Source: Arthrobacter horti (lineage in GTDB: Bacteria > Actinomycetota > Actinomycetes > Actinomycetales > Micrococcaceae). From it: a stretch of 56,691 nt of DNA. A program made the translations under genes and the position numbers. The notes under the pieces are model-generated. The model did not search any database. It was not told where the DNA came from and saw only the letters and a list, made by a program, of their open reading frames with translations. The stretch lies in assembly GCF_030731045.1 (NCBI RefSeq), contig NZ_JAVALS010000015.1:1-56691 (forward strand). The letters run 5' to 3'. Below are positions 32,269 through 43,998 of this stretch, piece by piece (within the stretch, counting starts at the first letter, position 1; the number at the start of each line of letters is the position of its first letter).

Positions 32269-33536
32269 CCCTCGCCGAGGTCCGTGCCTTGTTCCGGGGT
32301 TCCGGCCCGCAGGAGCGCTGGTACCCCTGGTATCTGGCCGCTCTCGTGGTGGGTCTGGTCCTGGCGCCCGGGTACTGGTCACTGGCCACGGTGCTGGCGC
32401 CGGTCATGTCCCCGGCGGGCGCCGGGACGGCGACGGTTGTGTCGGCAGGAATCGCGGTGGTCCTGGTGCTCGCCGCGGCGTTCAGCCCGGCGTACCTGGG
32501 CCCGGTCTGGACGTCGGCGGAGGAGATCCACTACCTGGTGGGGCCGTTCGGGATCCGTCCGGTCCTGGGCGTCCGGACCCGCCTGCTGCAGGTCCTGACC
32601 GGGGTGGTCTGCCTGGGGCTCGTGATGCTGCCGGTCCTGGCCTGGTGGCAGGGTGCCGGTCGGCCCGCGGGAGGGGCCGAGCCGTTCCTGGCCGGTGCCG
32701 GGCTGGGCCTTGCCGGCGCTGTCGGGGCGGCGATGGCGGCCGGAGGTAAGCAGTCCCGGCGACCGGTGGAGGGCGGGCCGCGCGGCCTGGACGTCCCGCG
32801 GCTGGAGGAACTCACCACGGCCCGGGACACGGCCCTGGCCGGGGTGCTGATCGGCGACGGGCGAGCGCTCGCGGGGGCGGTTCCCCGCCGGCGGGCGCGC
32901 CGTCCGGGGTCCACGATGCCCAGAGGACTTCTGGCCCGGTCCTGGGCCATCGACCTTCGGTACGCACAGCAGGACCCGTGGCGGATCGCGGGGAGCCTGC
33001 TCCTGGTGGTGCTCGCATCGCTGGCGATGGGACGGTGGGGGAGCGACGCCGGCACGCTCGCGGCAGTCTTGCTGACCACCCAGCTGGCCATGACGCGGGT
33101 GAGCGGCGCCCTGGGTGACGTGGCGGACACCCTGGGGTACGACGTCGTCGTGCCGCAAAGTGCCGCGGCCCGGCTGCTGGCTCATCTGCTGTTCCCCGTG
33201 GCGGCGGTGGTGCCGCTCGCGGTGATTCCGGCGCTGATCCTGGGACCGGCGACGGCCGGCGGCGCGCTCGGCATGGTGGTCTGCGCGGTGCTGCTGCGTA
33301 TGGCGACGCTCGGCGTGGCCGGGCTGCCCGCTCAGCTGCTGACGCCGGTGTCCACGCCGATGGGCGACACGACGGCGATGTTCATGGTCCTGTGGTTGCT
33401 CCGCCCCGTGATCCCGGTGGCGTGGGTGCTGTGGGCGGGGCTGTCGTTCCCGCTGGAGCGTGTGACCGGGGTGCTCCTGGCCTGCCTGGCGGTGCTGGCG
33501 CTGCTGAGGCTGTTCGCGCTCTCCCGGCGGGTCTGA
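32265..33536 (+). CDS. membrane component of the ABC pair
   Basis: A 423-residue protein starting at GTG within the stop of the ATPase gene. It has about ten hydrophobic segments in two groups (about 22-125 and 215-415) separated by a basic cytoplasmic stretch (about 150-210, with RRRARRPGS). I recognise no named permease family, but the coupling to the ATPase gene makes an ABC-2-like permease role likely. A long hairpin follows its stop. Confidence 0.75.
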   Translation: MTLAEVRALFRGSGPQERWYPWYLAALVVGLVLAPGYWSLATVLAPVMSPAGAGTATVVSAGIAVVLVLAAAFSPAYLGPVWTSAEEIHYLVGPFGIRPVLGVRTRLLQVLTGVVCLGLVMLPVLAWWQGAGRPAGGAEPFLAGAGLGLAGAVGAAMAAGGKQSRRPVEGGPRGLDVPRLEELTTARDTALAGVLIGDGRALAGAVPRRRARRPGSTMPRGLLARSWAIDLRYAQQDPWRIAGSLLLVVLASLAMGRWGSDAGTLAAVLLTTQLAMTRVSGALGDVADTLGYDVVVPQSAAARLLAHLLFPVAAVVPLAVIPALILGPATAGGALGMVVCAVLLRMATLGVAGLPAQLLTPVSTPMGDTTAMFMVLWLLRPVIPVAWVLWAGLSFPLERVTGVLLACLAVLALLRLFALSRRV

Positions 33537-33541
33537 CCTTC

Positions 33542-33611
33542 ATCGACTGCTCCACAGGACGCCGTTTTCCGCCGATTTTGAGCGATTTTGGCGTCCTGCG
33601 GAGCAATCGAT
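33542..33611. repeat. long hairpin between convergent genes
   Basis: Two 22-base arms (33542-33563, ending CAGGACGCC, and 33590-33611, starting GGCGTCCTG) pair at 20 of 22 positions around a 26-base AT-richer loop containing GATTTTGAGCGATTTT. It fills the space between the ABC membrane gene and the FMN reductase gene and probably terminates both. Confidence 0.88.
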
Positions 33612-33624
33612 GGAAAAAGAAACC

Positions 33625-34209
33625 TCAGCCGCGGCGTTCGGCCTGGCCGTCGTTGACCGCCGTGGTGACCCGGCTGACGAAGACGGCGAAGGCGTCCAGC
33701 CAGCTGCGCAGGAAGTCCGCGGTGCCCTGATTGCTGACGTTGCCGTCGTCGTCGATAAGCCCTGGGGTGAAGTGGATGTATGCCTCAGGGCTGGACAGCT
33801 CCGGCGAGTTCACGAAGGACAGGATGCTGCGCAGGTGCTGCTGGGCCACGGCGGTGGAGATGTTGCCCGGCGACGTGCCGGTGACGGCTGACGGTTTCTT
33901 GGCGAAGGAGTTGGTGCCCCAGGGGCGGGAACCCCAGTCGATGGCGTTCTTGAGGGCGCCGGGGAGTGAACGGTTGAACTCCGGGGTCACGAAGATGACG
34001 GCGTCGGAAGCCTCGAGTGCGGCCTTGAATTCCCGGGCCACGGGAGGGAAGGTCTGGTCGTAGTCCTGGCTGTAGAGCGGCAGGTCCCGGATGGGGATCT
34101 CCTCCAGCACGAGGTCTTCCGGTGCCAGCTTCTGCAGGGCCATGGCGAGTTTCCGGTTGATGGACGTGGAGGAGAGCGAGCCGATCAGCACGCCGACTTT
34201 GTACGGCAT
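33625..34209 (-). CDS. NADPH-dependent FMN reductase
   Basis: A 194-residue flavodoxin-like reductase. GVLIGSLSSTSINRKLA at the N-terminus binds the FMN phosphate, and TPEFNRSLPGALKNAIDWGSRP matches the conserved P-x-Y/F-N motif of NADPH:FMN reductases (ArsH/SsuE/azoreductase group). AAAGGACAC precedes the ATG at 34207-34209. It could reduce flavin or quinone in the cytoplasm; the partner is unknown. Confidence 0.88.
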   Translation of the reverse strand: MPYKVGVLIGSLSSTSINRKLAMALQKLAPEDLVLEEIPIRDLPLYSQDYDQTFPPVAREFKAALEASDAVIFVTPEFNRSLPGALKNAIDWGSRPWGTNSFAKKPSAVTGTSPGNISTAVAQQHLRSILSFVNSPELSSPEAYIHFTPGLIDDDGNVSNQGTADFLRSWLDAFAVFVSRVTTAVNDGQAERRG

Positions 34210-34382
34210 TTCGTGTCCTTTCCGAATGGAATCCCAGAGCGAGTGCCCTCTCGCCACGTTATGCCCCGGGGCCGTGTGCGTCCAGAGGTCCGCGCGGGGT
34301 GGTTGAGAGTGTCAGACCTCGGTCCTACGCTGGAAATTGCCGGGCCGTTCCGTGCCCGCCAGAACCCGTGAGAGGACACCGC

Positions 34383-34859
34383 ATGTCCAGCATCACCAAT
34401 TGCCTGTGGTTTGACGGTCAGGCCGAAGCAGCCGCCGATTTCTATGTCTCCGTGTTCCCCGATTCCTCCATCTCCGCCGTCTCCCGCTATGGCGACGGCG
34501 CCCCGTACCCACCGGGAACCGCCCTGACCGTGGAGTTCCAGCTCAACGGCACCCCCTACCAGGGCTTGAACGGCGGCCCGCAGTTCACCTTCAATGAAGC
34601 GGTCTCCTTCTCGATCAGCTGCGCCGACCAGGCCGAGGTGGACTACTACTGGGACAAACTCACGGCCGACGGCGGCCAGGAGGGCCAGTGCGGCTGGCTC
34701 AAGGACCGCTTCGGAGTCTCCTGGCAGGTGGTCCCGCAGGCTCTCGGCAGCATCATGAGCGGCGACGACGCCGCGGGCGTGGGGCGTGCCATGCAGGCCT
34801 TCATGGGGATGAGGAAGTTCGACATCGCGGCGCTGGAAGCCGCCTACCGGGGGGAATGA
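34383..34859 (+). CDS. VOC/PhnB-like protein, first of a tandem pair
   Basis: A 158-residue vicinal-oxygen-chelate fold protein of the PhnB/3-demethylubiquinone-type group, beginning MSSITNCLWFDGQAEAAADFYVSVFP, with QLNGTPYQGLNGGPQF and GWLKDRFGVSWQVVP. GAGAGGA precedes the ATG. The next gene, three bases on, encodes a close paralogue, so this is a tandem duplication. Members act as metal-dependent enzymes or binding proteins, but no substrate can be named. Confidence 0.85.
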   Translation: MSSITNCLWFDGQAEAAADFYVSVFPDSSISAVSRYGDGAPYPPGTALTVEFQLNGTPYQGLNGGPQFTFNEAVSFSISCADQAEVDYYWDKLTADGGQEGQCGWLKDRFGVSWQVVPQALGSIMSGDDAAGVGRAMQAFMGMRKFDIAALEAAYRGE

Positions 34860-34862
34860 GCC

Positions 34863-35351
34863 ATGCCCGCCCTGAAGAACTGCGTCTGGCTGAACGGCCA
34901 GGCCGAGGACGCGGCGGACTTCTACGTTTCCGTCTTCCCCAACTCCGAGCGGGGCGTCACCACCAGGTATCTGGAGGGTTCGCCGTTCCCGTCGCCCTTC
35001 CAGCCCGGGGACGTGCTGACCGCCGACTTCACCCTGGACGGTGTCCCCTTCCAGACCCTCAACGGCGGCCCCATGTTCAGCCCCAGTGAAGGGGTGTCCT
35101 TCTCGATCAGCTGCGCCGACCAGGCCGAGGTGGACTATTACTGGGACGCGCTCACGGCCGACGGCGGGCAGGAACAGCCCTGCGGCTGGCTCAAGGACAA
35201 GTTCGGCGTCTCCTGGCAGGTGGTCCCCATGGTGGTGGACGAGATGACGGGGTCCCAGGACCAGGCCGCCGCACTGCGCGCCATGCAGGCGCTCATGACC
35301 ATGACACGGATCGACATCGCCGCCATGGAGGCCGCCTTCCGCGGGGCCTGA
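34863..35351 (+). CDS. VOC/PhnB-like protein, second of a tandem pair
   Basis: A 162-residue paralogue of the preceding protein, sharing the FSISCADQAEVDYYWD segment exactly and the same overall motifs (VWLNGQAEDAADFYVSVFP at the start). It starts three bases after its neighbour's stop and is certainly in the same transcript. The divergence between the copies suggests an old duplication with possible change of ligand. Confidence 0.85.
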   Translation: MPALKNCVWLNGQAEDAADFYVSVFPNSERGVTTRYLEGSPFPSPFQPGDVLTADFTLDGVPFQTLNGGPMFSPSEGVSFSISCADQAEVDYYWDALTADGGQEQPCGWLKDKFGVSWQVVPMVVDEMTGSQDQAAALRAMQALMTMTRIDIAAMEAAFRGA

Positions 35352-35388
35352 TTCCGGCCGCCGCCGGCCGTCTGGCTAGGCTGGTGGG

Positions 35389-36561
35389 ATGCGTACCACC
35401 ACCAGACGGGCTCTCTCCGCCGCGGCAGTGGCGCTCGCCGGAGTGCTCTCCTCCTGCTCAGCCGGCTCACCCGGCCCTACGGCTTCGGCCTCCTGCGGTG
35501 TTCCCGCGCGGACCGAAGGCACCGGTTCGGGCGTGTCCTACGGCGTGAACCTCGACTGGGGCCACCAGCAGCTTGCCGACTACGCCCAGGCGCTGGGCCA
35601 CCACCCCGCCGTCGCGGTCTCCTTCTCCGGGTTCCCGTTCACGGACACGGACCGGACGAACGTCCACGGAGCCGCGGACCAGGTCAGACGGCAAGGGGCC
35701 ACACTGCTGCTCACGCTGGAACCGCACCGGGGCCTGGCGGCCGCTTCGGACCCGGGCGTGCTGAAGGATCTCACGGACCTCCTGACGGAGATCAACCGGT
35801 CCGGTGTCGGCGTGATCGTGCGCTTCGGCCAGGAGATGAACGGCTCCTGGTACGAATGGGGCGAGCAGCCCACCGCCTATGTGGCCGTCTTCCGCAAGGT
35901 CGCGGCGGCTGTGCACGCCGCGCCGTCGAGCACCACCATGTGGGCCCCCAACTATGGCGGCGGGTACCCGTTCGCGGGCGGGAAATACCAGACCAGGAAA
36001 GGGACCGGCGACTTCGCGGTCCTGGACACGAACCACGACGGCGCCGTGGACGGCCGGGACGACCCGTATGCCCCGTATTACCCGGGCGACGCGGCGGTGG
36101 ACTGGGTGGGGATGTCGCTGTACCACTGGGGGAACGCGTACCCGTGGGGCGCGAATGTGGTTCCGGAGCCCGGCAAGTTCGTTCAGCAGCTGACGGGCAC
36201 GTACAACGGCGCCGGCGGGAACGATCTGGCGGTCCCGGACTTCTACGCCGAGTACGGCGTCGGCCGCAAGAAGCCGGTGGCGATCGCGGAGACCGCGGCG
36301 CTGCTGAACACGAGCCAGGGCGCCGGTGATGCGCTGGCGATCAAGCGGGCCTGGTGGGGTCAGATCTTCAGCGCTGATGTCAGAGCGAAGTTCCCGGCGC
36401 TGAAGATGGTCAACTGGTTCGAGTGGGACAAGTATGAGACCGAGGTCAAGGCCCAGGTCGACTGGACCGCCATCAAGGATCCCGCCGTCCGCGCAGCCTT
36501 CACCGCGGCGTTGCCGTCCTGGTTGAGCTATGGGAGCGGTCAGTCCTGCTCGCAGGGCTGA
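35389..36561 (+). CDS. GH26-like glycoside hydrolase lipoprotein
   Basis: A 390-residue exported protein with a signal peptide and lipobox LSSC (Cys23). RFGQEMNGSWYEWG places the acid/base glutamate at E149, and IAETAALL gives the likely nucleophile E301, as in family 26 beta-mannanases and related enzymes. Residues 213-225 (DTNHDGAVDGRDD) form an EF-hand/dockerin-like calcium loop inside the catalytic domain. It would act at the cell surface on a polysaccharide. Its stop directly abuts the stop of the convergent epimerase gene. Confidence 0.82.
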   Translation: MRTTTRRALSAAAVALAGVLSSCSAGSPGPTASASCGVPARTEGTGSGVSYGVNLDWGHQQLADYAQALGHHPAVAVSFSGFPFTDTDRTNVHGAADQVRRQGATLLLTLEPHRGLAAASDPGVLKDLTDLLTEINRSGVGVIVRFGQEMNGSWYEWGEQPTAYVAVFRKVAAAVHAAPSSTTMWAPNYGGGYPFAGGKYQTRKGTGDFAVLDTNHDGAVDGRDDPYAPYYPGDAAVDWVGMSLYHWGNAYPWGANVVPEPGKFVQQLTGTYNGAGGNDLAVPDFYAEYGVGRKKPVAIAETAALLNTSQGAGDALAIKRAWWGQIFSADVRAKFPALKMVNWFEWDKYETEVKAQVDWTAIKDPAVRAAFTAALPSWLSYGSGQSCSQG

Positions 36562-37503
36562 TCACGGGCGGCCACGCCACCAGTCCACCGTCTCCTTGGC
36601 CGCCTGTTCCAGGGGCGTCGGGGCCAGGCCGAGCAGCTCCTCGCTGACGCTGGAGTCCATCACGAATGGCCCGGTGAACTGGTACGACGTCTCGTTCAGC
36701 TCGCGGATGGATTCCATCGCCAGCCCCAGGCCCTTCATGAGCCAGCCGGGGATCGTGCTGACCTTCGCAGCGGGGGCGCCGGCCGCCGTCGCGAACGCCT
36801 GCGCCATCTCGCGTTGCGTGACCGCCGGTCCGGTGGGTGCGTGGAGGACGCGATTCCAGAGTGCTTCGTTCCGGGCCGCGGCGATCATGGCGGCTGCGAA
36901 GTCCGGGACGTAGGTGAACGAATGCGGCTGTTCGGTGGACCCGATCACCTGCACGCTCTTCCCCGCCATGACCTTCGGGACCATGCGCTCGCCGGCATGG
37001 GCGCCGAGCGCCCGCGGCCCGAAGTAGTCGCTGCCCACCACGCTGACGGTGTGGGCCGAGTGAGCCGCGCGGGCGGTGAGCAGTTCGGTGCGGACGCCGC
37101 GCTTGCCGCCACGGGCGTCACGCGGGCTGTCCTCCCGCATCACCTGATCGGGCCGGCTGTACGAGTACAGGCTTTCCGGGAAGACGACGACGGCGCCCGC
37201 TTTCTCCGCCGCGTCCAGCACCGTGCGCTCGGCCCGGGGCAGCTCGGCGCGCCACGCGCGCTCGGTGTAGGCGCTGCCGTGGATGCAGTGGAAGACGGCG
37301 CGGACGCCGTCGAAGTGCGCCGCGAGCTGGGCGGGATCCGAGACATCGGCGCGGACCCGGCGGACGAGGGGGTGCTTGGGACCGCTGCCGGAGCGGGTGA
37401 GGACGGTGACCGTGTGGCCCTGATCGGCGAGCTGCGCGGCGACGGTCCAGCCGATCGCACCGGCGCCGGTGACGAGGAATTCGGGGGTGGTTTCCGGTGA
37501 CAT
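36562..37503 (-). CDS. NAD-dependent epimerase/dehydratase family protein
   Basis: A 313-residue extended-SDR/NmrA-like protein. The Rossmann motif is FLVTGAGAIGWTVA (about 9-22), with GAG-x2-G, but the SDR tyrosine region reads SLYSYSRPDQ without a clear YxxxK, so catalytic activity is uncertain. The start at 37501-37503 lies 27 bases from an 18-bp inverted repeat, and the divergent gene encodes a TetR regulator that very likely represses this gene. Confidence 0.82.
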   Translation of the reverse strand: MSPETTPEFLVTGAGAIGWTVAAQLADQGHTVTVLTRSGSGPKHPLVRRVRADVSDPAQLAAHFDGVRAVFHCIHGSAYTERAWRAELPRAERTVLDAAEKAGAVVVFPESLYSYSRPDQVMREDSPRDARGGKRGVRTELLTARAAHSAHTVSVVGSDYFGPRALGAHAGERMVPKVMAGKSVQVIGSTEQPHSFTYVPDFAAAMIAAARNEALWNRVLHAPTGPAVTQREMAQAFATAAGAPAAKVSTIPGWLMKGLGLAMESIRELNETSYQFTGPFVMDSSVSEELLGLAPTPLEQAAKETVDWWRGRP

Positions 37504-37529
37504 GGGGTGCTCCTGGGGTGTGGTGCGGA

Positions 37530-37601
37530 TTTTGAGAGCACTGCTCTCTGAATTCAGAATGAGCTTCGATGTCCACAAAGTCAAGAGCAGTGCTCTCAAA
37601 A
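37530..37601. promoter_or_regulatory. paired TetR operators
   Basis: TTTTGAGAGCACTGCTCT (37530-37547) and AGAGCAGTGCTCTCAAAA (37584-37601) are perfect 18-base inverted copies, and each is itself a palindrome of the GAGAGCA-N-TGCTCTC kind. They lie in the divergent region between the epimerase and tetR genes, 36 bases apart, as expected for a repressor binding two sites. Confidence 0.82.
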
Positions 37602-37637
37602 GTTGACACCGCTCTCTCTGGTGGAAACCATGGAGGA

Positions 37638-38357
37638 ATGTCAGCCGAAGATTCCCCCGCCAAGAAGCCGGGCCCCCGCGAGCGGGCCCGGGCTCAGACC
37701 ATCGCCGACATCATCGGACTTGGCCGGCGCCACCTGGCCGAACACGGGGCGTCGGCGCTGTCCTTGCGGGCGATCGCCCGGGATCTCGGGGTGGTGTCGT
37801 CTGCGGTGTACCGCTATGTGGAGAGCCGCGACGAACTCCTGACGCTGCTGCTGATCGATGCCTACAACGAACTGGGCGACGCGGTGGACCGGGACGTGGA
37901 TGCACTCGCTGAGGGGGACTTCCGGGGGCGATTCCTGGCGCTGGCCCGCGCTGTCCGGCACTGGGCCGTCCAGGAGCCGGGCTCGTACGCGCTCCTGTTC
38001 GGCAGTCCTGTGCCGGGTTACCGCGCCCCGGGGGACCGGACCACCGAGCCCGGAACCCGGGTGATCATGCGCCTGGTGGGCATCCTCGACGCCGCCCACC
38101 GCGCCGGTGCGCTGACCGCGGTGGCGGGTGGCGCCGTCGTGCCTCAAGCGCTGGCCGGAAACCTCGCCGCCGTGCGCGACGAACTGGGACTCGATCTTCC
38201 GGAGGAGGTGCTGGCGCGGGGCGTGCTCGTGTGGACGTCCCTGTTCGGCGCGGTGAGCTTCGAAGTGTTCGGGCAGTACGGGCCGGACACCTTCCCGGCG
38301 CGGGAGGAACTGTTCCAGCACCAGATGGAGACGCTCGCGGGGCTTGTGGGTCTGTAG
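37638..38357 (+). CDS. TetR-family regulator
   Basis: A 239-residue regulator. The N-terminal helix-turn-helix (about 20-65) has ALSLRAIARDLGVVSSAVYRYVESRDELL, followed by a TetR C-terminal (WHG-type, SYALLFGSPVPGY) ligand domain. GGAGGA sits directly before the ATG at 37638. It is divergent from the epimerase gene, with two strong operator palindromes between them, so it probably controls both. Confidence 0.9.
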   Translation: MSAEDSPAKKPGPRERARAQTIADIIGLGRRHLAEHGASALSLRAIARDLGVVSSAVYRYVESRDELLTLLLIDAYNELGDAVDRDVDALAEGDFRGRFLALARAVRHWAVQEPGSYALLFGSPVPGYRAPGDRTTEPGTRVIMRLVGILDAAHRAGALTAVAGGAVVPQALAGNLAAVRDELGLDLPEEVLARGVLVWTSLFGAVSFEVFGQYGPDTFPAREELFQHQMETLAGLVGL

Positions 38358-38427
38358 GGAGGCCTCGAGTTCCCAGAGCGCCGGGCCGCGCCGGGTATCG
38401 TGGGGAGGTCGATGAGGGGATAGACAA

Positions 38428-39992
38428 ATGGCGCTAGACATTGCCGCACAGCCAGACCGTGTCACCACCGGAGCAGAGACCCGGCAGCGGCAACGTCTCG
38501 TCAGTGCGGTCCGGAAGCCGTTCGGACCCGAGTTGCGGTGGGTCACAGCGCTCACCGTGGTCGTTGTGGCCGTGTATTCGACGGTCTCCTCACTGCGCTT
38601 CAACCGGTTCGAGTCCGCGGGATACGACCTTGGGATCTTCGATCAGGTGGTGCGCCAGTATTCGGCCTTCATGGCCCCGTACAGCGAGATCAAGGGCCTC
38701 GAATACAACATCTTCGGGGACCACTTCCACCCGATCATCGCTTCCCTGGCTTCCCTGTACTGGATCTGGAATGATCCCCGAATGCTCGGCATTGCCATGG
38801 CGCTGCTCATGGCTGTGTCGGTGTATCCGGTCTACCTTTTCGCCAGGCCGCGGTTGGGTCACTGGCCGGCGTTCGTGGTCGCCGCCGGGTACATCTTCTG
38901 GTGGCCCATCCAAGGGCTCGTGGACTTCGACTTCCACGAGATCGCTTTCGGCGTGCCGCTGCTCTCCTGGATCATCCTGGCGGTGGACCGACGCCGGTAC
39001 GCGGCCGTCACGGTCCTGTCCGTGATTCTGCTCGGGGTCCGGGAGGACATGGGATTCGTGGTCATGGCGATCGCCCTTGTGCTGCTTTTGCGCCGTCGGT
39101 GGAAGCTGGCCCTTGGCCTGTTCCTGCTCGGCCTGGGAACCTATCTGGTGGTGACCGGCAAGGTCATTCCGCACTACAACGTCTCCGGAAGCTTCGGGTA
39201 CTGGGTGTACTCGGGCTTGGGCCCCACCATGGGGGCGGCGATCATCTTCATCGTCTCCCACCCGCTGAAGACCCTCGCGATCCTCTTTGACCACGACGCC
39301 AAGCAGGTCCTCTGGGCCTCGCTGTTCCTGCCGGTGGGGCTGCTCCCGCTCGGGTCCGTCTATGTGCTTCTCGCCGCTCCCATCCTCCTGAGCAGGTTGC
39401 TGAGCGACCGGCCTGGAACCTGGTCCACCGGATTCCAGTACAACGCGATCCTGGCGCCCGTGCTGGTGATGGCCGCCGTGGACGTGCTGTTCAAGGTCAT
39501 GAAGCGCTTCCCCCGGCTCCGGTGTGCACGGTTCTGGGGTCCGGGGTTGTTTGTGGCCACTGTCGTTGCCGGGATCGCCCTCGTCCCGTCGATCTTCCCG
39601 CTGAACAAACTCGTCACGGGCGAGGCCTTCACCTCCACCGCGCACATGGGCGCCCAGCAGCGGATCGTCAACATGATCCCGTCCGGCGTCTGCGTCGAAG
39701 CCGATGACCGGCTGGTGCCCCATCTGACCAACAGAACTGTCGTCGGTTTGGTCGGCAGACAGGTGGACTACGCGAGCTGGGCGGTCATCGACTTCGATCA
39801 GGACAACACAGGCGGCGGTGGGGACGGCAACTACACGCCTTTCAACGGCCTCCGGTACAAACAAGACCACGGCTTCCAGGAGGTCTACCGACAGGACAAC
39901 ATCGTCCTGCTCTATCGCCCATATCAGTCAGGCCAAGGAGCGCCGGCTCACTGTTCGAGCCCCTACCTGGCCAGCCTTTACGGGAGCGGAAA

Positions 39993-39996
<4 letters not shown>
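38428..39996 (+). CDS. DUF2079 membrane protein
   Basis: A 522-residue polytopic membrane protein with about ten to twelve hydrophobic segments. FNRFESAGYDLGIFDQVVRQYS and the NIFGDHFHPII motif near residues 55-110 match DUF2079, a family related to GT-C glycosyltransferases; the D-x-D/DLGIFDQ motif faces outside in such enzymes. An exported C-terminal part follows. Its stop overlaps the ATG of the next lipoprotein gene, so the two probably work together at the cell surface. Confidence 0.85.
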
Positions 39997-42922
<2,926 letters not shown>

Positions 42923-42924
42923 CC

Positions 42925-43566
42925 ATGCCGCACCACGGTAACGAAGCAGAGCACGGCTCCGGGACCGGGGAAGAGCGCCAGGAGCCGGTCATCCGGGACA
43001 ACCGCAAGGTTGACCCGGTGACCGGCGAGGCGCGGCACCCCGAGAGCGCGGAGCAGGGAACGGACGCGCACGACGCCGGCGCCACAGCTGACGCTCTCAG
43101 CCAGGCCGAGGAGATCCTCAACGCCGCCGGCGCTGAGGCGGAGGCCGCCCCGGCGACCGCCGAGGCCGAGGAACTGCGCAACGACCTGCTGCGCCTTCAG
43201 GCCGAGTACGTCAACTACCGCAAGCGCGTGGAGCGTGACCGGGCCGTGGCGGGCGAGATGGCCGTGATCGGCGTCCTGAACGCGATTCTCCCGGTCATGG
43301 ACGACATCGACGCGGCCCGCGCCCACGGCGACCTGGCCGACGGCCCGTTCGCCGCGATCGCCGCCAAGCTGGAGAACACGCTCAAGACCTATGGCCTGGA
43401 GCGCATCGAGGAGACCGGCGTGGAGTTCGACCCGAACATCCACGAGGCCCTCATCCAGCAGCCGGGCGAGGTCGACGTGGACACGGTCAGCCAAGTCCTC
43501 CGGGCCGGCTACCGCACCTCCGCCCGCGTCCTGCGGGCCGCACAGGTGATCGTCGCGGTTCCGTAA
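42925..43566 (+). CDS. grpE: nucleotide exchange factor GrpE
   Basis: A 213-residue GrpE, starting two bases after dnaK. Residues 1-80 are a disordered acidic tail, 80-130 the long coiled-coil helix (ELRNDLLRLQAEYVNYRKRVERD), and 135-205 the four-helix and beta-wing region (GVEFDPNIHEALIQ, VLRAGYRTSARVLRAAQVIVA). It releases ADP from DnaK. A 432-base gap with inverted repeats separates it from dnaJ. Confidence 0.96.
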   Translation: MPHHGNEAEHGSGTGEERQEPVIRDNRKVDPVTGEARHPESAEQGTDAHDAGATADALSQAEEILNAAGAEAEAAPATAEAEELRNDLLRLQAEYVNYRKRVERDRAVAGEMAVIGVLNAILPVMDDIDAARAHGDLADGPFAAIAAKLENTLKTYGLERIEETGVEFDPNIHEALIQQPGEVDVDTVSQVLRAGYRTSARVLRAAQVIVAVP

Positions 43567-43577
43567 GGGGTTGCTCG

Positions 43578-43960
43578 CCTGAGGCGCCGCGGCGCTTCGG
43601 TTGGACAGGGGGCGGTGCCCGCTTCGCGGTGCCCTCCACACCGCCGCCCCCTGTCCAACCACGCGCCACTCGCGGCGCCGCGGGCACCTCACCTTGGGCG
43701 CCCGCACGATGACATACCCCGCAGGACGCGGGCGGACGTCCACCGGCCGGAAGCCCTGGTTGGGTTAAGGAACGGCCCGGGGTATCTTCAAACCCCAAGT
43801 ACGGCGTTTCTTTCCTGCCCAGGCTGGAAGGCGGCGCTGTGTGGTCCGCAAAGGTGACGTGACCGCGTCAGGCGCGTGGCTGTATATGGGGCCGCGGCGT
43901 GGCGGGCACCGCGAAGCGGGCACGGCCCTCTACTCGGCCGAAGCGCACCCGGCCACCCGC
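43578..43960. repeat. inverted repeats in the grpE-dnaJ gap
   Basis: GGTTGGACAGGGGGCGG (43599-43615) and a matching arm at 43641-43660 form a stem, nested in outer arms rich in GGCGCCGCGG (43583 and 43673). The loop GTGCCCGCTTCGCGGTGCCC (43616-43635) recurs in inverted form at about 43896-43917, and similarity between the two ends extends some 50 bases. The 432-base gap holds no convincing gene. This may be a small mobile palindromic element inside the operon. Confidence 0.6.
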
Positions 43961-43998
43961 AACGCAACTACAGACTTAGAACAGGAAAGGAAACGCCC

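Noticed and set aside
43615..43857. Possible small gene in the grpE-dnaJ gap
   Set aside because: Proline/arginine-rich frame lying on inverted repeats without a binding site.
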